A stretch of 64,000 nucleotides of DNA, taken from positions 5,067,208 to 5,131,207 of the forward strand of contig CM022667.1 of assembly GCA_012295275.1 (NCBI GenBank), read 5' to 3'. This DNA comes from Chrysomallon squamiferum. Taxonomy: Eukaryota; Mollusca; Gastropoda; Neomphalida; Peltospiridae. The notes beneath the pieces were generated by a model that did not search any database, was not told the DNA's origin, and worked only from the letters and a program-made list of their open reading frames with translations. Position 1 is the first letter of the stretch; every line of letters begins with the position of its first letter. Below are positions 13,084 to 27,509 of the stretch, in pieces. Made by a program: the position numbers and the translations under genes.

Positions 13084-16000
13084 TCAAGCATCAACCTGCA
13101 TCTGACTTTCAGGAATTGCAATTTTTTCTCCAGGTTTGAATGCTGGCATGCCCAAATAAGGACAGCTTGCACATCGGAAGGCATCTCCGAGATAACACTG
13201 AAAGATTAAATTCAGAAAAATAACTTTTCATCCTCAAATGAGGTCATAAAATATTAGCATTTTATAAAGATACAACGAAGAGTAAATAAATGTTTAATAT
13301 TTTGTACATTTACAGTTATGAGTTGTTAAACATAATTTTTATTTGTACAGTGATGATTGCATGATGGGCTATACTTCAAGAATTTTCAGTATTAACAATT
13401 ATTCTGATTATACCTATTACTAGAAAAAATTACAAACAAAAAAATAAAAATAACAATAAAATAGAAGAAAAAACCAGACAATATAACAAAAACAAACACT
13501 AGACATTAATGTTTAACCAGTGATTATTACTAGATATTACAATATTCATACCAAGTGAGATTTACAGGAATTCTGAACAGTTAAAAAAAAAATATACTAG
13601 TTTTTTTACCAATGTTTGACATGTTTATCACAAAATAGGCTGCATGTGATTTATTTATTTGAATAGTAATATATAACATAGCATTATCTGAAGTTGAGTG
13701 TGTAATGTAAAATTAACTCACATTTCCACATGATGATTCAACTGTTTTCTTTTTGTTTTCTGAACCTTCTTCTGCCAAACCACAAGTACAGTTCTTACAA
13801 GCCTTCTTTTTCTTACCACCACATTTTGCTGTTACACAGAGAAAAAAAAAAAATTAAAATAATAATCATTTCTGATAAATTTAGTAAGTCTTTTATTATA
13901 GTAGTTTTGTACAATCTCTCTCTCTCTCTTGACAAACAGATATAAAAAATACAAACAATGCATTAAAGAAAAAAACCATTTTTAAAAAAACACAAAAATT
14001 AAACCAAAAAAAAAAAAAAAAAAAAAAATAAATAAAAAAATAATAATAATAATAATAATAATAGAATAAAAGAAATAAAATAATAATGGTTCTTTCAAAA
14101 TAAAAAATAAATTACGAGTCCCTGATAAAGAAATCAAACTGCTATATGACAGTTACAGATAATATGATGCAATAACTTGGCTGCCATCAATCAGCAGACT
14201 AAATATAAAACATTGTGTTGAAAGTGCAAAAAAGTTTTCATATTTGGAGGCAAAATATATTTCTGATTGAATAGAGTCAAATACACGAAAGAGGACAATT
14301 ATTACTTTTTAATTTTGAGAAAAGAAAAAAAGAAAGAGGAACAAAAATGAATGATGAGTCACTGATAAAGAAAGCAAACTGCTATTAACAAATGCAGATA
14401 ATATGATGCAACAATATGGCTGTCGTGATTCAGCAAATGGAAGATAAAAATGTTAAGTAACCTTTCAGACTGCCTGGGTCAGGTCTTTTAAGATCATCAT
14501 CATCAAGGAGATCGTCTGAATTCATAAGTTCAATATCGTCGTCTACCATGTCATTTGCAGACAACTGCCATGCCTCACGCACCTTTTCAGGATCTTAAAA
14601 ATAAAACAGACATACATTTAGAATGTAAAATGTTTTTGTAATTTCTATCTTTATATAATTTTGGTATTTAATTACCTTTTGTGAAAAACAAATACATTTT
14701 TGATAATAATTAGTTAAACGAGTTAAATCAACAATATTTTCATTTCATTATTTTAAATTAAATAAAACAATTTTATGTAATGTAATGTAGAATCAATTCT
14801 TTTTCTTTTAATATAAAAGTCGATGTATAAAAAAGAACAACCAAAATGCAATGACCTATGAAAACAGGTTATTTCTTTCTTTTTATTTTTACCTTTCACA
14901 GATAATGTTAATTTGAGTTGTGCAGTTGATCCAATCTCATAACTAGGTTTTGAAGCTTTAACTTGCACCAACTGATCTTTGTTGTCATTGTTGCAACTGG
15001 CAACCTTAGAAGGCTAAATAAATTTAAAAGAAAATAATAAAATGAAACAATTAATATAAGAAATAAAACAGTGTTTTATTGTATCAAATATAATTTGACA
15101 AGATAAGAATATGATATTAAACAAAACTGCTAAATATAAATGAATATGAAGATATTGAAAGTCTTTAGAAATTTATATTTGTAAAATTGTTGATATCAAA
15201 CAATAATCTTTCACTCTATTCTTTACTTGTCAAAATAGTTATACATTAACACTGCAGAAGCACATAAATATGATCTATGATTTTACAAAAATCATTAAAA
15301 AAATTCCTTGTTCTATCCAATACATAAAATATAAGGAAGAAGAAAAATTATTCATCATTTATTGATCAAAGAAAGATTTAACTGATTTTTCTGTGAATAA
15401 TGTTTCTTCATAAACATTTCATTATACAACATAAACATAAAAAAACATTGAACATCCATGTCCAGAAGAATATTTGTTCTAGGCATTGTAGAGGTGAAGT
15501 TTTAAAGAAAGGATCAAGACATCTAACAAGAATTTACTATGAGCCTAGAAAGATGAACTGAATATTATTTTATCTGCATAGACATTTACAGAAATTGCTT
15601 ACCTCTGAAACATTTACAAATCCTGAGAGTTTCAGTACGGATACAAGCTGCTCTTTTGTCTTCATGTCTCCTGCAGGTCCTTCTGCGACAACTTCATGCA
15701 GATAAATGGTTCCGCTTGGTCGAAGAACTCGACACATTTCTTCCAGTGTCTCACTGTCATGGATCACTGATTTTGGCTGCAAACCAGACAGCACTGCATC
15801 AAAACTAGACTCGGGATGTTCCGCTAGAAATATTAAAGTTCATTTTTATATTTTACTTTGAATTTTTTTTATTATGGCTGTCTAATTTAAACATATTTTT
15901 TAAAATGAAACAAATCTCTTCTGGCCATTAATAGGTTAATCAAGTAGACTGAGATTCTATTATATAATTTCATCACAATTAAAAACAAAAACAAAAATAA

Positions 16001-16629
16001 AATTCATGACACATTTGTTGGAAGAGGACAAAATCATAATAGTGATTAATCCAGTGATATACTTCAGGAAGTAACCATTAATGTTCAAACAACTGTTACT
16101 TGGTATTCTAAATAATACTTTTGTACAATTGATATATTAAAATACTAGCACAAAATAAACTTCAACAAGTAGTGTCAGTCTATGATGATTGTACACAGAC
16201 ATATTAATGACTAAGAATGATATACAACATGTAACTAAAAAAAAAGGTAAAGAGCTGTACAGAAATATTTTAGAAATAAATATTAATTTCTAAATACAAG
16301 CCAGGACTCAAAATTATTTTAAAATAAGTTAAATAATATACACAAAAATTATGAAATCACACAGAGATATGAACTCTTTTAGTATTAGAGAAGTTATATC
16401 ACATATCGTAATAATATATGCTGCCTCTCTCTCTCTCTCTCTCACAGACACGAGTATAACACAGAAACTACTTACATTCTTTGAGTCTTCCCATGTGTTC
16501 AACTTGTACTTTTCCAGAAGAACCGACTTGCTGGCTGATAGAGTGAACAATCTCCTCTATGTTCTTATTGTCATCTCCACCCCAGACCAGTAAAACTGTC
16601 TCACCACTTTTAACTTCTATGTTGTCCAT
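13084..16629 (-). CDS. CIAPIN1: Anamorsin / CIAPIN1, cytosolic Fe-S cluster assembly electron carrier
   Basis: CIAPIN1 (yeast Dre2) passes electrons from the diflavin reductase to the cytosolic iron-sulfur assembly machinery. Six coding exons join in phase: 16629-16476, 15823-15603, 15004-14893, 14593-14462, 13828-13722 and 13197-13084. They give 279 residues (human protein 312). The N-terminal methyltransferase-like domain (about residues 1-170) includes [10 protein letters not shown] and [14 protein letters not shown] linker with an acidic run ([12 protein letters not shown]) follows. The C-terminal cysteine domain has both cluster motifs: C-x7-C-x2-C-x-C (KCGG...ACKNCTCG) and C-x2-C-x7-C-x2-C ([16 protein letters not shown]), the latter split by the last intron. 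The tail [13 protein letters not shown] is family-typical. The start follows a CACTAG acceptor by one base. A 5' UTR exon probably ends at the GTAAGT donor at 17391/17390. The gene is head to head with TPX2. Confidence 0.96.
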
Positions 16630-16910
16630 TCTAGTGAGAATTAAAAAAAAGTAAACAAAATAAAATAAAATAAATAAATAAATAATAATAATAACAACAA
16701 TAAGAAGATAACACACACACACACACACACACACTCACAAATGGAGTAGTTTTTTTGTTTTTTAATTAGTTGCTGCTAACAAAACAGTGATGAATAAAAA
16801 TACATTTTTGATTATTTTGTCTTTTTTTCTGAATGGTAATATTTTTAATTACACTCTGAGACTGATTTTTTTTTTGTTTTTTAATTGTTATCTTTAGTGT
16901 CATGAGCAAT

Positions 16911-16941
<31 letters not shown>

Positions 16942-17390
16942 AAAAATATATATATTGCAGCTATATATAATATAGAAATACCTAATTTATGTGACAACAC
17001 TAAGTTTTAAAATTTAGTCATTGGAAATTACTTGTATTATCTTAAAATATTAATATCTAACAAGTAACAAAATGGTGTGGATGAATATGCCAAACCATTT
17101 GTTTTTCAAAGATGATGTAATATCAATAATCAAATGCGATTCATTATGAATATGACTTTTCTGTTGTAAATAATTTTATTAATTAAGCGAACCAAACTTA
17201 ACATTTCATTGTCATGATTGTGTTGTTATGTTGTTATGTTATGTTACATTTATTATATTAAGTTATTTCGTATTTGTTTTGTTTCTTCCTTCCTAGCTTT
17301 ATTTATTTATTTAATCTATGAATGAGTAACTGTTTTACTTTTTGTTTTGAACTGATTATCAATATCATTATGATTACAGAATTTACTTAC

Positions 17391-18194
17391 TTATCTGTGG
17401 TTTCCTGTATTTCAAAGTATCATCAAATTATCAATCACAAACAAAAATACGTTCATACGTTTGTAGCAACAGCCTGTCTGGCCCTCCTTTGATAGCTCTG
17501 TCTATATATACACAAAATCCAACACGAACAACAACAGTACGACAAAAACGTCACGTTCCTTCCACTTTCATCAGATTCCTTTTACAGTTTTAGCGCTGTC
17601 AGTATGACGCAGCGATTTAAAACAAAAACAAAAATAAATACTTTTTGATTGAAATAATATAAATGTTTGAATTGTTAATCTTTCTAAGAGGTGTACATAG
17701 TCAATTTTGTGACTTTGACTGATTATTAGTACTTACTTCGAAAATGATGCAAAAGCTAGTTTTAAAATAGATTGGTACTCTGATTTCCTTATTCAACTTA
17801 ATACGCTTAAGTCAGGACCTAAAATCATGTACACGATTGGTTACTATATGGTAAGAGCGCTAAATCTGGTTGTTTGTTTCATTTCTTTTACTGATTCGCT
17901 GTGGTTTTGTTTTTCGGATAATTGTGTACTACTATTAGGTTAGCTTTTATTCTGTTAAGAAGTATTAAATGGAAAATTAGTAACAAATAATAATCCGTAT
18001 TTTAGGGTTTATCTATCATTATTCAAAACTCTATTTATATGGAGGAATATAGAAACAAAAACAATATCTAAAAATATTGACCAATCATATTGTTAGTCTC
18101 TCTTAACATTTTGAAATGAAAGTGCAGTTTGGATTGGTTAAACTTGGGTAATGCGGGAAGATTAGAAACATTGCCGTTTATTCAAAATCTAGCA
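17391..18194. promoter_or_regulatory. Compact divergent promoter region between CIAPIN1 and TPX2
   Basis: The two start codons lie 1.57 kb apart on opposite strands. If the CIAPIN1 leader exon ends at 17391, the shared control region is under 0.8 kb. It holds CCAAT boxes at 18081-18085 (direct), 17836-17840 and 18133-18137 (inverted), a TTTGAA element at 18110-18115 and a TGACGT-like site near 17550. CCAAT plus TTTGAA (CHR) is a known arrangement for G2/M genes such as TPX2, but in AT-rich DNA these short matches may be chance. No TATA box is evident. Confidence 0.45.
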
Positions 18195-21100
18195 ATGGAT
18201 GAAGTACCTTGGGATTACAATTGTCCGCAGTATGTAGACTTTAGTCAGCCGCAACCCATGGATGATGGGGCTGACAAATGGTTTGGTGAGAGTTATATTA
18301 GTGTACAATTGTATAAATATTTAAATAGGTGTGTAAAAGTCTTGTAATACACAAGTTCGTGAATCCATGGCGGACAAAAACTTATTTGAAAATGATGATC
18401 TTAAACAAATTTATATTGTTTGAAATCGGACCTCATTGAATATCAGATATGCCAGGCGATCTCTTTTTTATGTAAATATAATTTTAAAAAATCGGCACTA
18501 TTTAACGTATTCAGGTACTCAGTTTTCTTTAAAATTTAAATAAGAAAGATTTCATAAAGATTCAAATTCAAATATGAATCTTTAAATCTATCAGAATCAG
18601 AATAATCTTTTATAAATATAATGCATTAACTGATTAAGATTAATGTTACATTGATCTTGTGATGAAATTTTAAAATAAAAGTCCTATTAATATAGTATTA
18701 TAATGGAAATATTTCACAAACTGATTAACTCAGATAATTGGGCCGATGATAAGGATATAGATATTAATCAGCAAGCAACGTTCATGAAATCAGAAACGGA
18801 TGAGAATGAGCCACCGTCAAACCTGGATCGCATTAGTCAAGGTTATTTTCCTAATTTGCAGTGATACAATATTTGTTTTCATATTCAAACATACTTGCAT
18901 TTGATTGTTATTTATTTCTGTTATGTCTCAAACAACTAATTGTTTTTATATGTAAATATAAAAGTGAACTTTACTTGTCATTTTGAAGATATCGATTTAA
19001 AATTAAATAAATAAAAAAAAAAAAACTGTTAAGAAATTTGTTTTAAGTTTGCTTTGTATATCAACAACACAATGAAATAAGAATATTTAATAAAAAATTC
19101 TATTCAGTATTTGTAATAAAGAACATTCGATAAAAAAAAAATTCTATTCATTATTTGTAATAAAGAATATTTAATAAAAGAAAAAAGAAATTCTAATAAG
19201 TATTTGTAATAAAGATTATTTAATAAAAAAAAAAAAAAAAAAATTCTAATAAGTATTTGTAATAAAGAATATTTAATTAAAAATTTGTTGTATTTGTTTG
19301 TAAGAGAATACAGTTATTAATGTATTTCAGAACTGAAATCGAGTGCAACTTTGCCCAAATCAATCACACAAGATGAGCCTGTACCAATGGCTGCTCCAAA
19401 AAACCTGCGGACAGACATAAAGACTTTCATGACGGAAAAGAAAACTGCAGCCAGAGAGGTTAAACCAAAAGTGTAAGACTTCCTCTGTATCAGATTTTCA
19501 TTGTTTGCCTTCAAATCTTTATCACTGAGTAAATATACATGGTTTAGTAGTTAGTTTTTTCATTTTGCTGGTTTTGAATAAGGTCAGGTATTTCAAATGA
19601 TTCAAATTCATTTGGTGATAAACCAAACACAACAGGTTGTGACAGTGTTTGATGTTAAATGGTAACTTGGGTTTATTTCTTTGCATCTGTTTTAAGTTCA
19701 TTTCTTGTTTGATGTACACATTTTAAAAATAATTATTGTAATTATATTGAGAAGAGTACATACAGTTGTTTCACAGATAGAGTGGCTGTATATTGGATGA
19801 TACAGGAATAAGGAAATGGTGAACAAAATATTAAATAAAATCACATTGATGATGTGGATTTACAATGAACATTGTTATTAAGTTAACATTTTCAGTTCTG
19901 TCACAGAGTAAAAGAGAACTGCTGCTTTACATTTGAAGAAAATTGCAACTTCATACTTTTTTTAAAATTGTTTTTTCAGTGTGAAGCCAATCAGACGTAC
20001 AAACTCGCTGAACCAGGGAAAGACTTGCGGAATGTCGCGTAGATCAGGAGGTTCAGACAACGGGGATAAAACCGATACGAGTAAGAAACCTGTTAAGAAA
20101 GTGATGCCAGTAAAAAGATTCAACTCCGCAACGAACCTGACATCTCTGAACACATCAAACGACTCGGCCAGGAAGAGGCCGCACACGCGAGGATTCTCTG
20201 GCGAGGTGAAAGAAGACGCAAAACCAAACTCTTCAAATTCATCTCGGCCACCAAGCAAAATGCCTAAGTTAATGGCACCCTCAGCTCCTTCCTTCATGAC
20301 GTAAGTTTGCTGTGACAATTCTGCTTTCAGATTTCTTACACTTTTTATTTGATATGAGAACATGCACTCATTCTTTGAGTTCTTTTTTCTAAGCATCATG
20401 TTAATCTTAACGTTGTGAGTTATAATCCTTAATCAAGGCCTTTTTTCTCTAGTGTGCCTTATTTTACTTATATGGTTGGTACTATTTCTAAACTTTGGTT
20501 ATCGTTGAGATTCAGTATTTTCTTTATAAGCATGGTTTCAATGTTTTAATAAAGAGTTGAAAAGTAATTTTTGAGATACGGAAAATAATTTTTGTTATGG
20601 ATTAAAAGTTATCACTCTGTTGTTGTTGTGTTTTTCAAGCCGGAACATGGCTGCCAATTCAAAGAAGGTGTTGAGTTGTGAGGAGAGAGAGATGGAGGAG
20701 ATTGCTAACTTCAAACGTCAGCTGGCGATGAAGCGAAAGCAGGCGAACGAGTCTTTGAAACAGGTGAAGAGGTCGGTGGGGTACAAGCCTGCAGAGTCGC
20801 AGATGAGAACAACAGTGCCGTTAGATTTTAACTTCAAAACTGACTCGCGGATAAAGAAACAGAGCACAGAGTCAGACACTGCGACAGCAACAACAACAAC
20901 AAACACAGACTTTGTCAGGATGCTGCGTTCATTTGACCACTCAGCGTCTGAGGTACAACTTTTTACTTGTGTGGGATGTTTTTTGTTGTTTGGTATCTCT
21001 TTTTTCATTTATTTAAACAAATATTTATACAAATTTAAAATTCTGCAGGATTATAATTTACATGTAATTGTGGTTTTAATGAATTTCAGACACTGCATTG

Positions 21101-23468
21101 TTTATTGATGTTTGTCTGCATTGAGTGACAAGAGCTCAGAATTACCAGATCTTTATTGTTTTCTCAACAAAATAATTAATATTAAAGGAGAGAAACAAAA
21201 TAATGAGCTGTATATATAATATAAATATATTTTAGTAAAATATGTTTTTTCTATTAGTTAATAAAAGCTAGCCTTGCTATGACAAATTAGGTTTATGTTT
21301 ATCAAGTTGTGAGGGTCAGTACTGCTGTTCTTGTAAGTATAGCGGGACACTGACAGAAACAAGATGTAAAGTTTAAACTGGATTATTGTCTGCCTGTTTC
21401 AGTCCACTGGACCGAAGCCGCTGACAAAGCCTCAGCCGTTCAAACTGTCGAGTGGAACGAGGAAAAGATCTTCAACCTCCGAGGAGCAACCCTGTGAGAA
21501 GTTTGTTACAGTCGCAGAGAAAGTGAGAGCTTTCCAGAACAAAACGCCCGAACGATTCAGACGAGTTCCTAAGAGTAAGTTTTTTAGTTTTTGGAGTTAT
21601 TTTGTTTACTAACATTTAGTTGAAATTATATATTTATTTATTTATTAGTGTTTATTTGCTGATAATAGATCCTCATACAGCTTAAAATGAAAACAAATGC
21701 ACAACTTTTGTGAAGCTTGTATGATCCTCTGTCTTTCTGTCATCTTGATTTTTGGGTGGGTTTTTTTCAGGTTCTAAATAATCACTGGTCTTCTGTTAAT
21801 ATCTTGACCTGATTTCAACATATTTATCAGAGTTTTTCAAAGTTTACTCCTTTTCTTACTTTTAAACAAAATATGTTGTGAGGGAAAAATAGTTATAATT
21901 TGTATTTTTTGGTAATTTTCATCAGAATATGAGGAGAAGAAATTTGAGCCTAAGATGACAGTTGCTGTGACTCCCAAGTTGTCGACGCGGTGCAGGACAA
22001 GATCGGTGAAGATCCCCAGTCAGAAGGAGCTGGAGGAGATGGAAGTGGACGAGATGAAAAAGTCAGTGTTTTTTCTTTCTCTAGCTTTTAGATCAGACAG
22101 TATTAACTGAACTATTTGTTTGTATTAATAATTTACAACGTCAGAGTCGCGCGTTTCTGTCGTCAGTGGTAAAATGTAACTTGACTGCAGTACAGAAGTG
22201 GAATAATGGCTGCTTCCCTGTCAGGTCTTTTCATGTGATGAGCAGCTGTGTGAATACCACCTTCTGGTGTCCAGGGAACAGGCTAAAGGATGTGCTTAAA
22301 ATGATCATTTTTCTAATCAGTTGCATCTGTGGGTAATTCAAATGCAGAAATAAAAGATTCCTGTAAAAGTAGACATGCCACTTGAAGTGAAAAGGATTGT
22401 TCAGTTTATGAACTTCATTTTAGTTGGGATTGTGTAAGTTTTTGTTTAATATCTCAGTGTGTACATAATAAGTGTCTTCTCTTTTCTCACAGGAACCAGT
22501 TCAAAGCACACGAACTGAACACAAAAATTTTACAGCATCCAAACATAGGCGTGCCAAAAATTGCAGTGAAACCCCCCACAGAAATAAAGGAGTTTAATTT
22601 GTGCCCCACTAAAAAAAAAGATCAACAGGACGTCGAAGAAAAACATGAGTTTCATGCTAATCCTTTACCTAAAAAAATTCTTGAGCACACTGTGGTAATT
22701 TGATTATATTTACTGAAATCGAGACCAAAACAATCTTAATTATAATGTTTCAGTAATCACTCTTATTATGTGATATTTGAAATATTAGATAGGTTTGGAG
22801 CAGTTTTATAAAGAATAATGAATTTTAACAAAAAATATTTTTTCTCTTTTTATTACTATTTAAGACATTTTATAAGCAAGAACTAGTAACTGTCTATATC
22901 AGTTTATGAGTAAAGTCTTAATAATAGCCTGTGTTAGAGTTAAGAATAAGGGTTAGTGTTTGTGTCAGACTTATGAGTAAGTCTTAGTGATAGTCTTTGT
23001 CAGAATTGTGAATAAATCTTAGTCTGTCAAAGTTAGTGTTATTTACAAGTTTTGTAGTCTGTCAAGTTGTTATTTACAAGTTAGTGTTATTTACAAGTTG
23101 TTTTGTGTTATTTGCAAGTTTTGTTGTGTTGTTTGAAGGGGGTGAAAGCTGCTAAAGTGCTTCCTGTCACTGTTCCGCAGTCTCCTGCGTTTGCCCTGAA
23201 GAGCCGAGTGCGTCTGCCAGTTGAAATTCCTGATGAGAAGGTAAAGTACTTTTATTTATCTGAGAAACCTCTGCCTCTAGCTAGAGAGCCCAAAGTGAAC
23301 ACAGTGAAACAACCGTCCTCCTTCATTTGTAGTGGAAGAAAAACCTAGTGATTTCTTTTGTTAATGCTGTACCTATATATTACTTGTGAGAAGAAAAAAA
23401 AAAAAAGGAATAGAAATACAGATAGATACACAAATGGATTGGTAGGTAGATAATAGATGGATGGATAG

Positions 23469-23509
<41 letters not shown>

Positions 23510-25461
23510 AAAGCTACAGTGCTTCTTTTTCACTTTTACCATTGTTGATGACTTTATTATTGTTTTCTGTTCTTCTTACAGAATGAGTCGGCTGTATCAA
23601 TAAAAGTCCATCCAGTGCCACATGTTGGTATCCCGTTCCAACCCAAGATATCTCACAATCACACTGTCCCCGAACCGTTCACGTTTGAGGAGCGCAACAA
23701 GCAGCTGCTGCAGAAGAGAGAGGAGAAGGTGAAGCAGATACTGGAAGAGGAGGCAAAGGTGACAGCATTTTTACATTATCAGCTGACTCTGTCATTTGTC
23801 TCTTGTGTGTGGTAGTCTGTGATACAACACAACCAGACTTCCTGTTACACTTTGTGTTATCACGTATCTGGCAGTTTGTTTACACTTTGGAGCTCATTTT
23901 TAGCTTTGTTTAATTAAAAGATTTCTAATTTATATTACAGTAATTACACTTTTACAAAGTGGGATATAAATATTTTTCAGATGTCTAGGTTGGGGCAGAG
24001 AGCTAAAACAGGTTGGGAAACCACTGCTGTGTTGTCTGTCTTCTGCCATTTCTGTTTTGTCTCTTTCTCTCAGTCTGTCATTTCTCTTTGATCATCCCAC
24101 TTACAGACACTGTACAAAAAGGAATACAGTTCTTAGACCACGTGATTAATACTGCCTGTAGATGCACACTGACTATTATTTCAATGATTCTGTAGGCCAA
24201 AGAATTCCGAGCTCACCCAATTCCGTGGATGGATGCACCAGTAGGTCTGCCTCCAAAGCAGGTGAAGGAGGCGACGAAGCCGGAGCCGTTTGATTTGAAA
24301 GTTGACAGCAGAGGAGCCAAGCGAGCCGAGGAGTGGAGGCAGCAGGTAAATGTAGGAAACTTACTTTTCTTAACAGCGAATCTTCATTTACAGGACACAT
24401 TAAATGTGTTGTGTGTGTGTGCGTGCACTCATATGATCAAAACAGAACGGTATACATATCTACATTTTAATGCATTATGTCAAATATTATTTAAGTTTTT
24501 AGATGTTAAACTTGTATTATGAATGGTGTTGTGCTAATTGTTGGATTTTAAAAAACCCAGATAAAACTAATGTTAAAAAAATTTGAAAACAGTTGCTGTT
24601 TTTTGTTCTTCTGCTTTAATTTTTTCTTTTTTTTTTTTTTGTTGTTGTTTAAATCATTAAAAAGTTAATGTTAAAGTAAAAATGCGGGTTTAAATTGGAA
24701 AGTGATGTATTTGAAATACTTTTTTTTACTTGTTTGAGATGCCTTGTGTGAGGAATACTGATGTGGTTTTTATGAAACAGATTGAGGAGGAGCTGAATGA
24801 ACAAAGAAATGCTAAAATCTTCCACGCACGACCAGCTGCGGTGGTGAAACAAGAACCGTTTATTCCTGAGAGATCACACAGACCACTCACAGGTACGTTT
24901 GTGTCTCTTCACATCACCTCTGCAGGTTTTTTCTGAGAAATACTTTATTGAAAAAGAATTATAAAAATAAAATAATAAAAAATTTAAATTAAAATCATGT
25001 AATAGTCAGTGATAATGCAATTTTTTTTAAAAACAATATTCCATCTTGTTCTTAGACATTTTTTTTTTTTTTTTCTGTTGCCTTTAACAGTTTATAAACC
25101 TGTTACAAAATTACGTTAAAGTTTAGTTTTGTCTACGTGTATTTATCACTGGTGTAATTTCTACCTTTCAGAGGTGAGTCCATTTGATCTCAACACTGAC
25201 CGCAGGGCCATTGAACGAGAGGAATTTGAGCAGCACAAAAAGGCCAGAGAGGCTGAGCTGGAGGCCGAGTACAGACAGCAGGTGAAGAGGAAGGAAGAGG
25301 AGGAGAAGGCGGCCATTGCTAAACTCCGCGCAGAGATGGTGCACAAGTCGAACCCCGTCAAGAAGTACTGTCCAGTGATCCTGCACGAGAGTGACAAGCC
25401 TCTCACCCAGCCCATGTCTCCCAGGTTCTCTGACAGGCTCAGGTCTAAAGTTAGAATGTGA
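18195..25461 (+). CDS. TPX2: TPX2 spindle assembly factor (targeting protein for Xklp2)
   Basis: TPX2 activates Aurora A, nucleates spindle microtubules and targets kinesin-5. Thirteen coding exons join without a phase error: 18195-18285, 18734-18841, 19331-19472, 19980-20300, 20640-20952, 21403-21574, 21926-22061, 22493-22694, 23139-23240, 23582-23758, 24196-24345, 24781-24892 and 25172-25461. They give 771 residues (human 747). The N-terminal Aurora-A-binding segment is recognisable (DYNCPQYVDFSQ, then ADKWF and NWADD). Basic, Ser/Pro-rich TPX2 repeats follow, with FKAHELNTKIL, TVPEPFTFEER, KPEPFDLKVD and QEPFIPERS. A long charged helix comes near the end. The C-terminus RAEMVHKSNPVKKY and QPMSPRFSDR matches the kinesin-5-binding end of the family. 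ATG 18195 is chosen because the conserved N-terminus starts there and no upstream in-frame ATG was found. Confidence 0.96.
19080..19290. repeat. About 55-60-bp tandem repeat in TPX2 intron 2
   Basis: Four degenerate copies of a unit built on TATTTGTAATAAAGAATATT, each ending in an A-run of varying length. They lie just before the acceptor of TPX2 exon 3. No function is apparent. Confidence 0.7.
22900..23135. repeat. Short degenerate tandem repeats in TPX2 intron 8
   Basis: Units built on GTCAGAATTGTGAATAAATCTTA and then GTTATTTACAAGTT recur just upstream of the exon 9 acceptor at 23138. The repeat replaces a normal polypyrimidine tract with a TG/TTG-rich one. Confidence 0.6.
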
Positions 25462-27509
25462 AAAAAATGAAAAATTTCAAGAACGAAAAATTCTAAAGTG
25501 ACTAACGAAGTTGATGGTTTAGTGGACGTGTCAGAAGGATTGTTCAGCGACGGAGATTCTCAAACAGATTTGGTTTTTTATATCAGATTTTTAAAGTGAC
25601 GAACACAAGTGAGATCTGGAAGACAATGTACTGACGTTGTTTCTTGACATTGTTTTTAAAAATGTCACGGTTGACTTCTAATTGTGTGACGATTTTTAAT
25701 GACTTCATTTTCCTTATTTAAATTATAAAGGTACGCAAGGTTGCATTATAAAGGAGTTTAATACATTATGCATAGTGAGAAATATTTCCAGCTGATCTTT
25801 GTCCTCTGGTCACCTGTTTTAAATATAATACTAACAGATAATGAGTGACAGAACAGTTGTGTGTCAGCAAAATACACTTCATGTAGTTTAGACTCTTTAA
25901 TAAACACTGAATTTTAATGCATACATTCGATACTGAAGCACTCGCAGTCAACATAAAATAACCAGTGTAATAGAAACAGTATAAATCTTTTGTGACTTCT
26001 GAAATGGTTTTATCAGTGATAATGTAGCTTATGTTGCAAACAGAGAGAGTATAATGTTCACACAGTGTTGGACATCTTCATTAACATTTGTGTGTCATTG
26101 CTTTAAAAATAGAAATAATTTTAAATGTAGAATTATAAAAAACCCGAAAACAATTCCAAGTAGATTATGTACATGTCTACAGAAGATAGTTAGGTGACTG
26201 ATACAGTAAAATGGACAGGTAACAACACATTTCATCAGCACCACAAATCTGGGAACATGTCCACTGACATCACCAGACTGAATGAAAAAACAACAAACAT
26301 CTACAACAGCCTATCCATTTTAAATTAATATCTTACTGTACTTCACATCTCTGTATTATTTAATTGTATGTATCATTCCAGTCTCTCTCTCTCCTCTTGT
26401 ACATCATTCATTTACACTCAGATTACATTCTTGATTTTGTGTCTGACTGAAAGCATTTCTTTTCAAAAATATGTTTCTAAAATATTCACTTTACACAAGC
26501 AACATTATACTATGTATATAATAAAATTAGGAATAAAACCTATTTTCAAAAAGTTTGATTTTATTTTTATGTTTTATTATTATTATTTTTTTTCTCAGTG
26601 AATTTCTTGTTTTCTGTTTGTGATTTAATTGATGGATGCCTGTTATTATTTTTAAGTATAAATTTTACTACTTTGTATAATCACAGTTTGAATAAATTAT
26701 TGTACAGTTCTTGTTTCATAATTTTTTTGTTAACAGAGGAGTTGGGCAGTTAATAAATTATTTATCTGCTTCATGATTTTATTACCTTTTACTTTTATAG
26801 AATGATTATATACATCATTACGTGTACACAGACATGAGACAACAATTATCCAATTGCAAAACTTGGAATTACATATTTTTTTAACTTCAGTGGATGTTTT
26901 TATCAGTTATTTGGGGTATTTAAAATAAAAACGATATTTGTGTTAATTAAAATGGGTAATAAATTTCAAATAAAGATCTGTTGTGTTTACGTTTAACAAA
27001 ACATGCACGATTTTCTTTAACAGACGAAAGTATTGGTTTCTCAAGTTTCCTGTTGTAACCTATGTCCTTCCTGTTAATCGAAAAAACTTCCCACTGTAGT
27101 GTCCGACGGTATCAGTTATTCCTCCTTTGTCATGTATTTTTAAAGTTATAAATATCTAAACTGCTGGACATCCTAATTATATCTACATTTAATTTATCTT
27201 GTTTTCTTAACTTTAGAACTGACACCCTTGTGTCACTGCACTTATTTTGGAGTTCTTATTATTAACTTTGTATGAATAATTAACTAATAAATCTTATGGC
27301 GGATATCATGAGTTACTTCCCTTTTGTACTGTCCTTTCTCGATTAAAGATTACACAATCAATTGCTAATATTGATTTCAGTATTGTTGCAATATAGCAGC
27401 CAGCAATAAAGCATTGTTAAAATCAGATGGTATCTATACATTAAAATGTTTTTAATTACTATTAACAGACGATAGAATGTCATTGTTAATAAAGCGAGCT
27501 TTAGCCGAA
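25462..27509. other. TPX2 3' UTR and spacer before the tRNA gene
   Basis: No further gene is seen. The first part is presumably TPX2 3' UTR. An AATAAA at about 26691-26696 and another near 25901 are possible poly(A) signals. The rest is unremarkable AT-rich spacer. Confidence 0.4.
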
